64,000 nt of DNA from Gigantopelta aegis (Eukaryota; Mollusca; Gastropoda; Neomphalida; Peltospiridae). The notes beneath the pieces are model-generated. The model did not search any database and was not told where the DNA came from. It saw only the letters and a program-made list of their open reading frames with translations. Below are positions 35,880 to 46,201 of this stretch, one piece after another; the stretch's first letter is position 1; each line of letters begins with the position of its first letter. The DNA lies in contig NC_054704.1 of assembly GCF_016097555.1 (NCBI RefSeq), positions 27,354,795 through 27,418,794 of the forward strand, given 5' to 3'. The translations under genes were made by a program, and so were the position numbers.

Positions 35880-37377
35880 TACTCTTCAAAAGAAGAAACG
35901 CAAAACCACATTGTCGTAACATTTGGAGAATTGATTTAATTATTGAATGGTGAGTCCGATAATTACCAAATGTTGGAGGATTGTTCACAATTCACTCTAG
36001 TCCATTGTGAGTAAGTGATAGGACACACCACCAAGGTCAAGGTCATCTGGAGTCAATACCGGGTGTGGCCTCCGCGTGTGTTGACAACTGCCTGGCACCG
36101 CCTGCCCATTGAAGCAACCAGAGTACGGATGACGTCCCGGGGGATGGTGGCCCACTCGGCCTGCAAGGCTGCTGCCAGCTCGGGCAGGGTCTGGGGCTGT
36201 GGTTGTCGCTGTCGGAGGCGTCGGTCCAACTCGTCCCATAGATGCTCAATTGGGTTCAAATCCGGTGATATCGATGGCCAAGGAAGGACATTAATGTTGT
36301 TGTTCTGTAGGAAAGCCGTTGTGAGACGTGCTGTGTGAGGCCTGGCGTTGTCATGTTGGAACACTGCGTTGGCGTTGGCCATAACTGGAACGATGTGTGG
36401 CCGGAGGATCTGGTCAATGTAGCCCTGTGCATTCAGGTTGCCCTGCACGTGGACCAGGTCAGTTCTGCCAGTGTGTGAGATGGCTGCCCACACCATGACA
36501 CTACCCCCGCCGAATCTGTCCACTTCCTGCACGCAGTTTGCCGCATAACGTTCACCACGACGCCTATACACGCGACATCTTCCATCATGACGTCGGAGCA
36601 GAAATCGGGACTCGTCACTGAACCACACCTGTCTCCATCGCAGTTGAGGCCATTGTCGATGAATCTGGCACCACTGCAGTCGGAGTCGACGGTGTTGTAG
36701 TGTTAAGATGACACCTCGAACTGGACGTCTGGCACGAATTCCTACCTCACGTAGGCGGTTCCGTACGGTCTGGTCGGATATCCTGCGCAAACCTGGTATT
36801 GCTGCGGCTGTGGAGGTGGCAGTAGTCAATCGTTCCCGAAGGTGGCGTACCCGGATGTAGCGGTCCTGCCCGGGGGTAGTGACCCGTGGTCGACCGGATC
36901 TAGGGAGGTCACGTGTTGATCCATGTTGCTGGTAACGGTCCCACAGTCTGGAGATGGTGCTTGGGGACAAATGGAATGCCCTGGCAACGGCCGTTCTGGA
37001 TTCGCCTGCGTCTAGTCGGCCGATGGCATTGTTTCTCTGCGGTTCACTGAGACGTGGCATGTCCTGGATTGTCAACTGTCGGCCAGATACAGAGGCCAGG
37101 CAAGCGAACACCCTGCACTTTTATACTGTCGGTGTTCATGTTGCACGTGCAGACAACGCACGTGCAGTGGTGACATGGTTTGCACGTGGCTGCGTTTTTG
37201 CGAATATTCACATTTTGGAACTTTATTGTACAGTAGCTGCGTTTTATCGAATGTAACCGTGGGAATGTGTTTGGGACATGCAATGACCTTATATTCACAA
37301 AGCATGAACCGGTAGAAAACATAAAATCGGAGTTATAACCCATTTGTACCCTTTTGCGTTTCTTTTTTTGAAGAGTA
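35880..37377 (-). mobile_element. Tc1-family DNA transposon, looks intact
   Basis: The element is 1498 bases. Terminal inverted repeats of 26 bases start TACTCTTCAAAA and carry one mismatch. TA duplications lie at 35878-35879 and 37378-37379. The predicted pre-insertion sequence (AATAAAATATATGTACAAC) is present unbroken in the sister copies at about 38808 and 42762, so the boundaries are exact. It carries one uninterrupted transposase gene on the minus strand. Confidence 0.95.
36053..37060 (-). CDS. Tc1-like transposase (DD34E)
   Basis: Transposase that cuts out and reinserts its own element at TA sites. It has 335 residues from MPRLSEPQRNNAIGRL at 37060. The frame is open 17 codons further upstream, but this Met matches the usual start of the family. 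The N-terminal paired-like helix-turn-helix (10-60) ends with the GRPR motif (RSGRPRVTT, 54-62). The DDE catalytic triad is visible as D149 (WFSDES), D237 (QHDNARPH) and E272 (LNPIEHLW). D237 and E272 are separated by 34 residues, the DD34E signature of Tc1. The gene is full length without stop or frameshift and ends GGHTRY. It is also more GC-rich than its surroundings, as expected of recent arrival. Inferred to be active or recently so; activity is not shown. Confidence 0.93.
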   Translation of the reverse strand: MPRLSEPQRNNAIGRLDAGESRTAVARAFHLSPSTISRLWDRYQQHGSTRDLPRSGRPRVTTPGQDRYIRVRHLRERLTTATSTAAAIPGLRRISDQTVRNRLREVGIRARRPVRGVILTLQHRRLRLQWCQIHRQWPQLRWRQVWFSDESRFLLRRHDGRCRVYRRRGERYAANCVQEVDRFGGGSVMVWAAISHTGRTDLVHVQGNLNAQGYIDQILRPHIVPVMANANAVFQHDNARPHTARLTTAFLQNNNINVLPWPSISPDLNPIEHLWDELDRRLRQRQPQPQTLPELAAALQAEWATIPRDVIRTLVASMGRRCQAVVNTRGGHTRY

Positions 37378-37558
37378 TATATGTACAACTGGGTATATGT
37401 CCCATACTTTTTGAGAAATATGCGTATTGAAATGAACGTTTGAACTGCATATGCCATAAAATAAAAAAAACGTATTTCATTTCAACTATTTTTGTGCTTA
37501 TATTCAATTAAGGTTCAAGCACACTTGTTATGGCACACACCTCAGTGGTTAATTGTTA

Positions 37559-37623
<65 letters not shown>

Positions 37624-37753
37624 ATTGAGTGTAGTGGTCTTACATCTATCTACCCGTTGTGCCCTTAAGAACTCACTCTGGGCTGGAGCCGGTACCGGGA
37701 TGCGAACCCTGTTATGGCACACACCTCAGTGGTTAATTGTTAGTAGATATATA

Positions 37754-38558
37754 GGAACGTGGTAACTTCGGACTTTGGTAACTTCGGACCCGAGTAATCT
37801 CGGCCCCAGGTAATTTCGGACCGGTAATCTCGGCCTCTGTATTAATGAAAGCAACTTATATCTGGGTTATACGCAAACGAAAGTTTGTTGTTAAACAAAC
37901 TGATATTATTATTTCAAGATGAGTTTGTTATTTAATTAAACATTATTATATATTCATTGTACTTTTGTTGTGTATTAGTTTATTAACTTTTAAACTTTTA
38001 TTCTGCTCATACCCCGTCCCCTTCTTACTATGGTTTGATTTGGTAGGTGTTCCGGACTCAGTATCCGTACAAATAATGATGTTGAAGGGTGGCACAACAG
38101 ACTAAATAAACGTGATCGCCCACATATGCCATTTTATATGCTGATTAGCCTGCTATTCGAAGAGGCCAGATTGGTACCCTTGCAAGTTCGATTGGTGAGC
38201 GAGTCAAAACTGAAACGTCACCAAGAAAAGAAATACCGGGATCTTCAAAGAAAAATCTTTAAGTACTGGGGAGAATATGTGGAAGGCACACGTAGTGCGC
38301 TGCAACTTCTACGTTCATATTCCAAATTAAATGGACCCGTCCGGTAGAATGAGATATGTGGTCTACAATTCTCTGACATCTGCGAACTTTCAGTTTACTT
38401 TTAGAAACTGTATGCCTAGATTACTGATTAATAAAAATAGTGCTTAATCGTTTACATAATATTTGATGTTATCACAAATTGTTTTAGTTTATTGATGTAA
38501 GCATATAAATTTAAAAAAACGCAACATTTATTTATTCAGGATTTTACTTTTACGTTTG

Positions 38559-38636
<78 letters not shown>

Positions 38637-39237
38637 GGTTAGTATATATTTTATATTCACGATGCGTAAAGTATGATGATAATTGTCCCTCAGATATATG
38701 TAGAGTATGTACTATTAAACTGGTAAAAACAAAATATTTTAAAATGTTTATAGAATAAAGATATATATGAAATTGAAACTTCTTGTTTTATTTACTAGAA
38801 ATAAAATATATGTACAACTGGGTATATGTCCCATACTTTTGGAGAAATATGCGTATTGAAGTGAACGTTTGAACTGCATATGCAATAAAATGAAAAAACG
38901 TATTTCATTTCAACTATTTTCGTGCTTATATTCAATTACGGTTCAATCACATTTGTTATGGCACACACCTCAGTGGTTAATTGTTAGTAGATATATGTTA
39001 TTGAGAGTGTTAATGAGAAAAAAGGAGGATGTAGTGGCCTTACATCTACCCGTTGTGCCCTTGTGTCACTCTGGGCTGGAACCGGTACCGAGATGCGAAC
39101 CCTGTACCTGTCATCCTTGTAAGACCGACGTTTGCTTAGGCACTGCGCCGTCGAGACCAGTAGAAAAATGTCATCGGAATTCCTCTTAACTAAGCCGATG
39201 GGGTCCGAGATTACTCGGGTCCGAAGTTACCCCTATT
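37754..39237 (+). mobile_element. MULE-like element, copy B, nested in copy A
   Basis: Starts GGAACGTGGTAACTTCGG and ends CCGAAGTTACCCCTATTC, with GATATATA on both sides (37746-37753, 39238-39245). Removing it restores the copy A sequence GTTAGTAGATATATATGTTATTGAG, compared with copy C. The element is 1484 bases. Besides the shared AT-rich interior and SINE-like 3' part it keeps a transposase piece (38066-38347) that copy A lacks. Confidence 0.85.
38066..38347 (+). pseudogene. MULE transposase C-terminal fragment
   Basis: The open frame reads RTNNDVEGWHNRLNKR, then PFYMLISLLFEEARLVPLQV and a basic stretch with KRHQEKKYRDLQRKI, to a TAG. RTNNxxEGWHNRL-type wording is characteristic of the C-terminus of animal MULE transposases, and a parallel RTNNICEGWNNSF occurs in the MULE at 56070. 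This ties the word-array element family to MULEs. The catalytic domain is missing. Confidence 0.75.
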
Positions 39238-39788
39238 CGATATATATATGTTATTGAGAGTGTTAATGAGAAAAAAAGGAGGGTGTAGTGGTCTTACATC
39301 TACCCGCTGTGCCCTTAAGAACTCACTCTGGGCTGGAGCCGGTACCGGGATGCGAACCCTGTACCTGTTTTACTTGTAAGACAGACGTTTGCTTAGGCAC
39401 TGCGCTGTCGAGACCAGTAGAAAAATGTCATCGGAATTCCTCTTAACTAAGCCGATGGGGTCCGAGATTACCTGGGGCCGGGATTACTCGGGTCCGAAGT
39501 TACCAGGCCGAAGTTACCCCTATTCCCTACTATGCACCCCTACTACCGGCTGTCGTTAGTTAGTGCCGTGGGTCAGACCAGCTTTATTAGCGGCAAAGGA
39601 CGAGGATGCCAGGTGGGTGCAAGGAAATACACAGAGACTGCAACCGTGGAGGAAGTTGAGACAGGTAGGCGATAGTGTGGACAGCTCAGAAGACAGAGTC
39701 GGAGGAAACAGACACAAAGGGTCGAAACGGATTGAAATCGTGGACTGTTTTAGTTTTATTAGAAACTGTTGTAATTAAATTATAATTA

Positions 39789-40539
39789 TTATGTTGTCCC
39801 TGGGGTAGCTTCTTCTTCCATTTTCTTTAGGACAGTAGTCTTGTGTGCCTCACTCTCTTCGTGTAACTGAAAGAAGATGTTAACAAACTGAATCACAATT
39901 GACAACATTCAGCAGGCTTTTGTTCATTTTATTCATGCAATATACTGATATTGCTGTTACATACTGCATACTTATTTAATGTTATAATATATATTTTAAA
40001 CATTATCAGTGATACTGTGAAACTCAACTTTTAGGCCTTAAAAATTATCTTTAAAAGATTATCATTTGCCACACGGGGTTGGTAAATGTGTGTGTGTGGG
40101 AGGGGGGGATGCTCCATCCCCAATCAGGAATTTGTTTGCCTTTAGTTTATAAATTTGTTTTCTAAAATGTTGGTTGCCCACCCCTACTCCCATCGGATCC
40201 CCCACCAGTGCCACCCCCTGTACATATAAAACACATGGGGAAAATGGGTGCTCACCCCACATACCCATCAATCGAAATTGATGGCTACTACATAGATACG
40301 ATAACGTAGCGCCGACATCGACACGGTCTACGTAGGCGAAAGTTTCCGTTACAATACCGTAACTAGCTACTACAGTGCTTTCAAGTTATGTAAAACCTAT
40401 AATTATGGTTGCTAAATACAGATTACTTACCATAATTTATATTACATACCTTTATACTTTCCATCTTCATTGTGGAACATCCCTTCAGAAACATACTGGC
40501 ATTGCCCCATGCACTGTGAACATGGTGCTTTAGGTAGTA
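39789..40539 (-). CDS. two-exon zinc-finger-like gene end (TTF/BED-like), partial
   Basis: Exon A (40539-40450, 90 nt) follows a GGTTTAG acceptor, has a stop immediately before it in frame, and ends TATAAAG before GTATGT. Exon B (39866-39789, 78 nt) follows TTTCAG and ends in TAA. Both are phase 0. The joined peptide contains SAWGNASMFLKGCSTMKMES, IKLHEESEAH and KKMEEEATPGTT. The K-x-x-S-I-x-x-H-x-x-S-x-x-H spacing is like the finger found in KIAA1586/ZNF862-type and hAT-related proteins. Upstream exons were not found. An alternative frame in exon A (CSQCMGQCQYVSEGMFHNED) is also open, so the call is tentative. Confidence 0.4.
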
Positions 40540-40860
40540 CTAAACCAAATAACTTCCGGCTGGGTCTAAGTGCGAGATGCACCAAACTTTTTATAGATAA
40601 GTGAACACACCAAGTCCTGTGATAAAAAACCCCGTTAATTCTGTGCGAAACTAGGGGTGTTGTGAAAACATCTGGTTATACCGAAAATTAGCCATGAAAG
40701 GTACCATTTTCTGCAGTTAATACTTTGATGTAGGGGTTGTAGTACTGATATTCATGGGTCATAATTTGGTTGATAGGAAAGAGTCCAACACGTACCCCTC
40801 TATATCAAAGGTTCTAAAGACTAACCCTAACCCTATCCCTGAAACTACCTTAACCATTGA

Positions 40861-41140
40861 AAGGGAAAGAAAGAAATGTTTTATTTAACGACGCACTCAA
40901 CACATTTCATTTACTGTTATATGGCGTCAGACATATGGTTAAGGACCACACAGATTTTGAGAGGAAACCCGCTGTCGTCACTACATGGGCTACTCTTTCC
41001 GATTAGCAGCAAGGGATATTTTATTTGCGCTTCTCACAGGCAGGATAGCACAAACCATGGCCTTTGTTGAACCAGTTATGGATCGCTGGTCGGTACAAAT
41101 GGTTTACACCTACCCATTGAGCCTTGCGGAGCACTCGCTC
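40861..41140 (-). repeat. tRNA SINE, 5'-truncated
   Basis: Minus-strand SINE with the tail at the left (AAATGTTTTATTTAACGACG) and the variant head region (GGTTTACACCTACCCATTGA). It belongs to the same subfamily as the copy at 47120-47509, but lacks that copy's last 110 bases. Confidence 0.8.
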
Positions 41141-42140
41141 AGACAAACACATAGACACATGCATTAAAATGCACAACACACATACATACATAAATATACA
41201 CATGCGTGCGCGCGCACACAAAACACGCACATAGACGCAAACACGTGAAACTTTGTTTCGGTACACATTTATCAAAGAGGAGAGTTTAGCTGGGGGAGGG
41301 GTCGGGTGGGTGTCTATTTTATATTTATTATTATTTTTATTATTATTATTATTTGCAGTTTTGTTAGCAACTAGCAGGTGAAAGTTTCTATTTAACAATC
41401 CTAACGTATAAAACGTCATTCATTTGTTGTTGGTTTGTTTTTGTTTGTTTGTTTTTTTTGGTGGGCTTTTGTTAGTAACTAAAATGCAGGTTAAAGTTCC
41501 TATTTAACAATCCTACCATACCAAACGTCTAGTATTTTGTTTTGTTTTTCTGGGGTTTGTTAGTAACTAAAATGCAGGTGAAAGTTCCTAGTTAACAACC
41601 CTAATGCATAAAATATCACGTCATTTCTCACTACAACCACTTCGATATAAATTATAAGCGTTAATTACAAAATAATAATATTTTAAAATATATTCACACG
41701 TGAAATAGAAACATCTACATGTTACAGTCATAGTATTCCCGATTTAAAAATAGTCCACAGTCAATCTTAGACACGTCTATCTGTTCGTGTTGGACTTTCC
41801 CAGTTCCTCGAGAATAGATATATTGATTTGAATATGTGACTGGGCTGATGCATTGTTCTTTGACTTGACAATATAGAAAACTTGTAATATTACACTTTAC
41901 ATGTATTGATATGAATACGTGACTGGGCTGGTGCAATGTTCTTTGACGTAACAATATAAAAAACGTTGATCACACTTTATGGTTTTCGCACAGTAAAAGT
42001 ACATATTTTTAGTTTGATATATAGCTGTCTTTTATAATGTCATCTTGCTAAGGTGTTTGTGTGTGTCTTGGGGGTCGTGTCGGCAGATTTATGTCCATAC
42101 TGATCCCACCTCTAATGTGGAAACAGGGTCTTGAGACCCA
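41141..42140. other. repeat-bearing spacer, no gene
   Basis: 41738-41850 (ATTCCCGATTTAAAAATAGT through CAGTTCCTCGAGAATA) is a diverged duplicate of the DNA that flanks MULE-like copy C on both sides (about 42560 and 43203-43300). Nothing else identified. Confidence 0.5.
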
Positions 42141-42148
42141 TAAGTCAG

Positions 42149-42149
42149 T

Positions 42150-42212
<63 letters not shown>

Positions 42213-42404
42213 CAACCGGATCCGCAACTGCTTTATATGATGCTGGTATAGGGTTGAATCTTTTTTTTTTTTTTATTGGAAATTTCCAGTCACATGACAA
42301 GGACAAGCTCGAGATGTGATTTATTATTATACTTGTATACAGGTGACTAAGCAGAAAAACAAACAAGAAACGGTGTCTATTGTCAAGTGGTTAAGCTGTC
42401 GATC

Positions 42405-42446
<42 letters not shown>

Positions 42447-42482
42447 GTTTGCAAAGTGATGGTATTTTGAGATCTATTCATA

Positions 42483-42541
<59 letters not shown>
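42149..42541. repeat. cluster of microsatellites
   Basis: (CT)n then (CA)n at 42152-42210, (GA)n at 42410-42440 and (TA)n at 42478-42540. Confidence 0.95.
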
Positions 42542-42574
42542 GTTGCTATCATATTTTATTCCCGATTTTAAAAG

Positions 42575-43202
42575 TAGTATATTTTATATTCACGATGCGT
42601 AAAGTATGATGATAATTGTCCCTCAGATATATCTAGAGTATGTACTATTAAACTGGATTTTAAACACAACTGGTAAAAACTGTCTGAACAAAATATTTTA
42701 AAATGTTTAGAAAATAAAGATATATATGAAATTGAAACTTCTTGTTTTATTTACTAGAAATAAAATATATGTACAACTGGGTATATATCCCATACTTTTG
42801 GAGATATATGCGTATTGAAATGAACGTTTGAACTGCATATATGCCATAAAATGAAAAAAAGTATTTCATTTCAAGTATGTTCGTGCTTATATTCAATTAA
42901 GGTTCAAGTACATTTGTTATGGCACACACCTTAGTGGTTAATTGTTAGTAGATATATGTTATTGAGAGTGTTAATGAGAAAAAAGGAGGGTGTAGTGGCC
43001 TTACATCTACCCGTTGTGCCCTTAAGAACTCACTCTGGGCTGGAGCCGGTACCGGGATGCGAACCCTGTACCTGTCATCCTTGTAAGACTGACGTTTGCT
43101 TAGGCACTGCGCCGTCGAGACCAGTAGAAAAATGTCATCGGAATTCCTCTTAACTAAGCCGATGGGGTCCGAGATTACTCGGGTCCGAAGTTACCACGTT
43201 CC
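42575..43202 (+). mobile_element. MULE-like element, copy C, left part missing
   Basis: It joins the family at TATATTTTATATTCACGATG and continues to the right terminus, ending AAGTTACCACGTTCC, the exact inverse of the family's left tip. It carries the unbroken Tc1 target site (about 42762). It interrupts a copy of the sequence seen at 41738-41850. Confidence 0.8.
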
Positions 43203-43706
43203 GTCCAGTCAATCTTACAAACACGTTTCGTTTTCCATGTTGCACTTTCTCAGTTCCTCGAGAATAAATATATTGATTTGAATGTGGACTGGCCTGCCGC
43301 GATGTTTGTTCAGAGTTGGCAATGTAGTAATAGTATGATAACACGGTTGGTTAGATACGCTTTATTATTCCGTCGTGGGGTGGGGGTTGTGGGTGGGTTG
43401 GGTGTAATGAGGGAACGTTTTAAAGATGAGAATATATGAGTAAATATCAATCTGATTACTTGTATACAGGTGACTAAGCAGAAAAACAAACAGAAAACAT
43501 TTCAGCCTGTGATACCCACCCTCCCCCACCTCTCTCATTTTTAATGGTGTATCTATTAACAGAATGGTGTATCTATTAAAAATGTGGCATCACTGATAAG
43601 TTATTCTGGTGGACCCTTCATATACAGATACACATGTATATATTGTAAATTTGTAAATTCAACTGTGACGTCAGGGACACAGGTTATTGTGGTGAACCCT
43701 TTGGTC

Positions 43707-44123
43707 TCACTACACAGTTGACTTCCGGGTGAGAGTTGATCGATAACGGATCCACAATAGTTCCTAATTGTGACTCATATTATGGTTCACATATTCACTT
43801 CCAGGAAATGGCGAAGAATTAAAACAATATGTATGTTTAATGGTAAGCCTTCTGGCTGTATTTTGCCCCTATTGTTTTGTAATATTGTGCATTGACCTTT
43901 TGGGACATGGGTGTATAGCGCAAGAGACAGGCGGAGTGAATCGGTTAATGAACCGCCTGTTCGGATCGGTACTACAGCCAGATGCGGTCATATAGCAACA
44001 AAAAAACTGAGACGGAAATGTTCTCAATTTTGGAGTGAAACTAAATGCTTATATAATGTATGTTCATAATGGTGTATGTTGTTAGTGCCAATGAGAACCC
44101 ATTCTATTGGCAATCTTCATTTG
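43707..44123 (+). repeat. dispersed repeat, copy 2 (partner at 2355-2812)
   Basis: Same unit as 2355-2812. The shared frame reads LCIDLLGHGCIAQETGGVNR and ends at the same TAG. The poly-C/poly-A run seen in copy 1 before ACTGAGACGG is short here. Confidence 0.6.
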
Positions 44124-44565
44124 AAGTTGTGCAATTTAACATGGGTTTCAATAGCAGATGACATCCGTGTAGTGAGAACTAAACAATCTTTCTGTGAAAG
44201 AGCGTAGCGGAATGTGACGAGTTGTTCCGATTGAACCTACGAATACATTTACGTGGCCGAGGTTTTCCAAATACATAATCAAAAGCGGCCGAGGCATTCC
44301 GAATGGATTTATTGTTCGATAGACTGGGGAAGTAATCGCTATTATGTCCTATATGGGTTTGGTTGCGCAGATACTAATAGGAAACCAGTTGAAAACAATA
44401 AATAAATAATAACTTTCCGATCTCTTACAAACATTAGTTATTTGCATTTTAATACATAATATGCGGAAATTTTCGGTCGCCAGGTGATAAGGTTTTAACT
44501 TGCCCGACGCTATTTTGACTCGCCATTGGCGATCGGGCAACCGTAAAGTGCACACCCTGCTGTGA

Positions 44566-44830
44566 AATAGCCAATCAGAGTCCTGTTGCCCACGACTTTC
44601 GTCTTGTGTTAGGCCTACAAGCATTAATTTTTAATGCCAGTGGCGGATCCAGAAAATCCATTTTGGGACGGGGGTGAGGGTGGTGGTGACATGTAGTCGA
44701 AGGCCACACACGTACTTGAAGGGATTCCTCGGATTTTCCAACATAAAAAAAAATAAAAATAAAAAAAAATATATATATATATATAACTGTCGCAAAATGT
44801 AGGGGGGGGGGGGGGGGGAGAGGCAAAACT
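44566..44830 (+). repeat. duplicated block with CAGTGGCGGATCC element, copy 1
   Basis: GTGAAATAGCCAATCAGAGT, TTGCCCACGACTTTCGTCTT, then CAGTGGCGGATCCAGAAAAT and onward match 59830-60060 almost base for base, up to the A-rich and TA tract and AACTGTCGCAAAATGTAG. The right end then differs (G run here). Confidence 0.8.
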
Positions 44831-45366
44831 ACCAGTGGGAAAGAGCATCATCATATTATTTTTGTTGAAAACTACATAGCACTGGTGCAATACAGTAAGC
44901 TAAGTTCTGAGCCAAATATAATTTATTACTCCAGAGGTCACTCATAACATGGAAAATATTTTCCATATTTTCTCAGTGAGAAATATTCTGCATTGGTCTA
45001 ACGAACAATACTATTGGACAATTTGACGCTTACAAACCATTGACCATGTCGGTACTAAATATGACGTCATCACGGTTTGGCAAACACAAAATGACGTCAT
45101 GTAGTTTAAAGAGTTTGCGTTTACGGCTCTGTTTTTGGTGTTAAATTTATAACAAAAAATCATTTGAATGCAATTCCTTATAGATTTTATAGCAGAATAT
45201 TGAGAACTTTTTTTTTTTGAAAATTATCTTTGAACGTGAATAAATTACAAAGTTATAGCAATTCTCAGAACAGTGCGTAAAGTGGTTTAGTGCCTACATC
45301 GTTTCAATACAGGTTGGCCTTCGTGCATGTGTCGAAAATAAAGGCTTTTAGAGAAAAAATAGCTGA

Positions 45367-45534
45367 GGTAATAAATAGAATAACAAACTCGGTACCAGTT
45401 ATCAAATTTATGTCCCTCGTGAAATAATTTTCATTTGTCACTCGCTAAAGCTCGTAACAACTGAAAATTATTTCACGAGGGACATAAATTTGATAATAAC
45501 TGGTAACTCGTTTATTATCATCTATTTATTGCCT
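45367..45534. repeat. near-perfect hairpin with arms of about 70 bases
   Basis: The left arm (GGTAATAAATAG ... GTCCCTCGTGAAATAATTTTCA) is inverted in the right arm (TGAAAATTATTTCACGAGGG ... CTATTTATTGCC), around a small centre near CTCGCTAAAGCTCG. The arms match closely with a few bulges. Non-coding. Confidence 0.85.
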
Positions 45535-46201
45535 AGTGAACTGAATTAGGCAGCTTTTTCAGAGTGCTAGATAAATCTGTCCAGCCCCAATGATGGGATA
45601 TGTGTTATCATGTCCATAGCAAAATGCATATAAAGGAACCATACTGGTATTTGGTGGGACCAACCAATGTGATATATGTAATCATAAACAAGTCAACAGA
45701 TCCAGGACTTGAACTTAATGATGGCAATTGCTGTTGTTGAGATATAAATTGCCATAGTTCGACAGCATCGAAAAGTGCCATGGGTAAAATGCCTCAACAA
45801 TGACAAAATATACACATACACCTGGTGTACATTATCTGCCAGTGTATAACATCAGTACATTTGAAATAGATCTACATACAGCAAAATAACCTTTCACTTT
45901 TTAAAAAACTGCTGTAGGCAGTGTCAAAATTGCGGTCGCTGGGTCATTTTACTGATGGCAATTTGGAAGACATATTCTTAAGTTGGAGCCCTGCAGATCA
46001 TACTAAAAAACTGTCACTGATTTATTTAACAATTTCATATATATCAACCCAACAACATTGATGAATCAGGTTATTAGCTGTCAAATGTGGCAATTGTAAT
46101 ATTTGGTCTTGACTGTCATAGAAGAAACCTGCTTTCACATGTTACTCCCTTCAATTTGCAGCAAAGGATCTTTTACACGCACTTTCCCCCACAGACAACT
46201 G

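Larger units (their letters stand above)
34948..39526. mobile_element. MULE-like element, copy A, with word-array termini
   Basis: The left terminus (34948-35052) is an array of short words: GGTAACTTCGG, AGTAACTTCGG, GTAATCTCGG. The right terminus (39456-39526) is the same array inverted. CTACTATG flanks both ends (34940-34947 and 39527-39534), or CCTACTATG if one more base is counted, matching 8-9-base MULE target duplications. The interior is AT-rich with a (TA)n tract and ends in a tRNA-SINE-like segment (AGCCGGTACCGGGATGCGAA). It is interrupted by the Tc1 at 35880-37377 and by copy B at 37754-39237. A part of the SINE-like segment is duplicated near 37620-37750. Confidence 0.78.

Noticed and set aside
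37553-37765. Ile/Tyr-rich ORF over (TA)n
   Set aside because: Translation of a microsatellite inside MULE-like copy A.
40824-40850. CTAACCCTAACCC, telomere-like
   Set aside because: Only about two units; similar scraps occur near 16300 and inside the MITE at 52313. Not a telomere or clear interstitial array.
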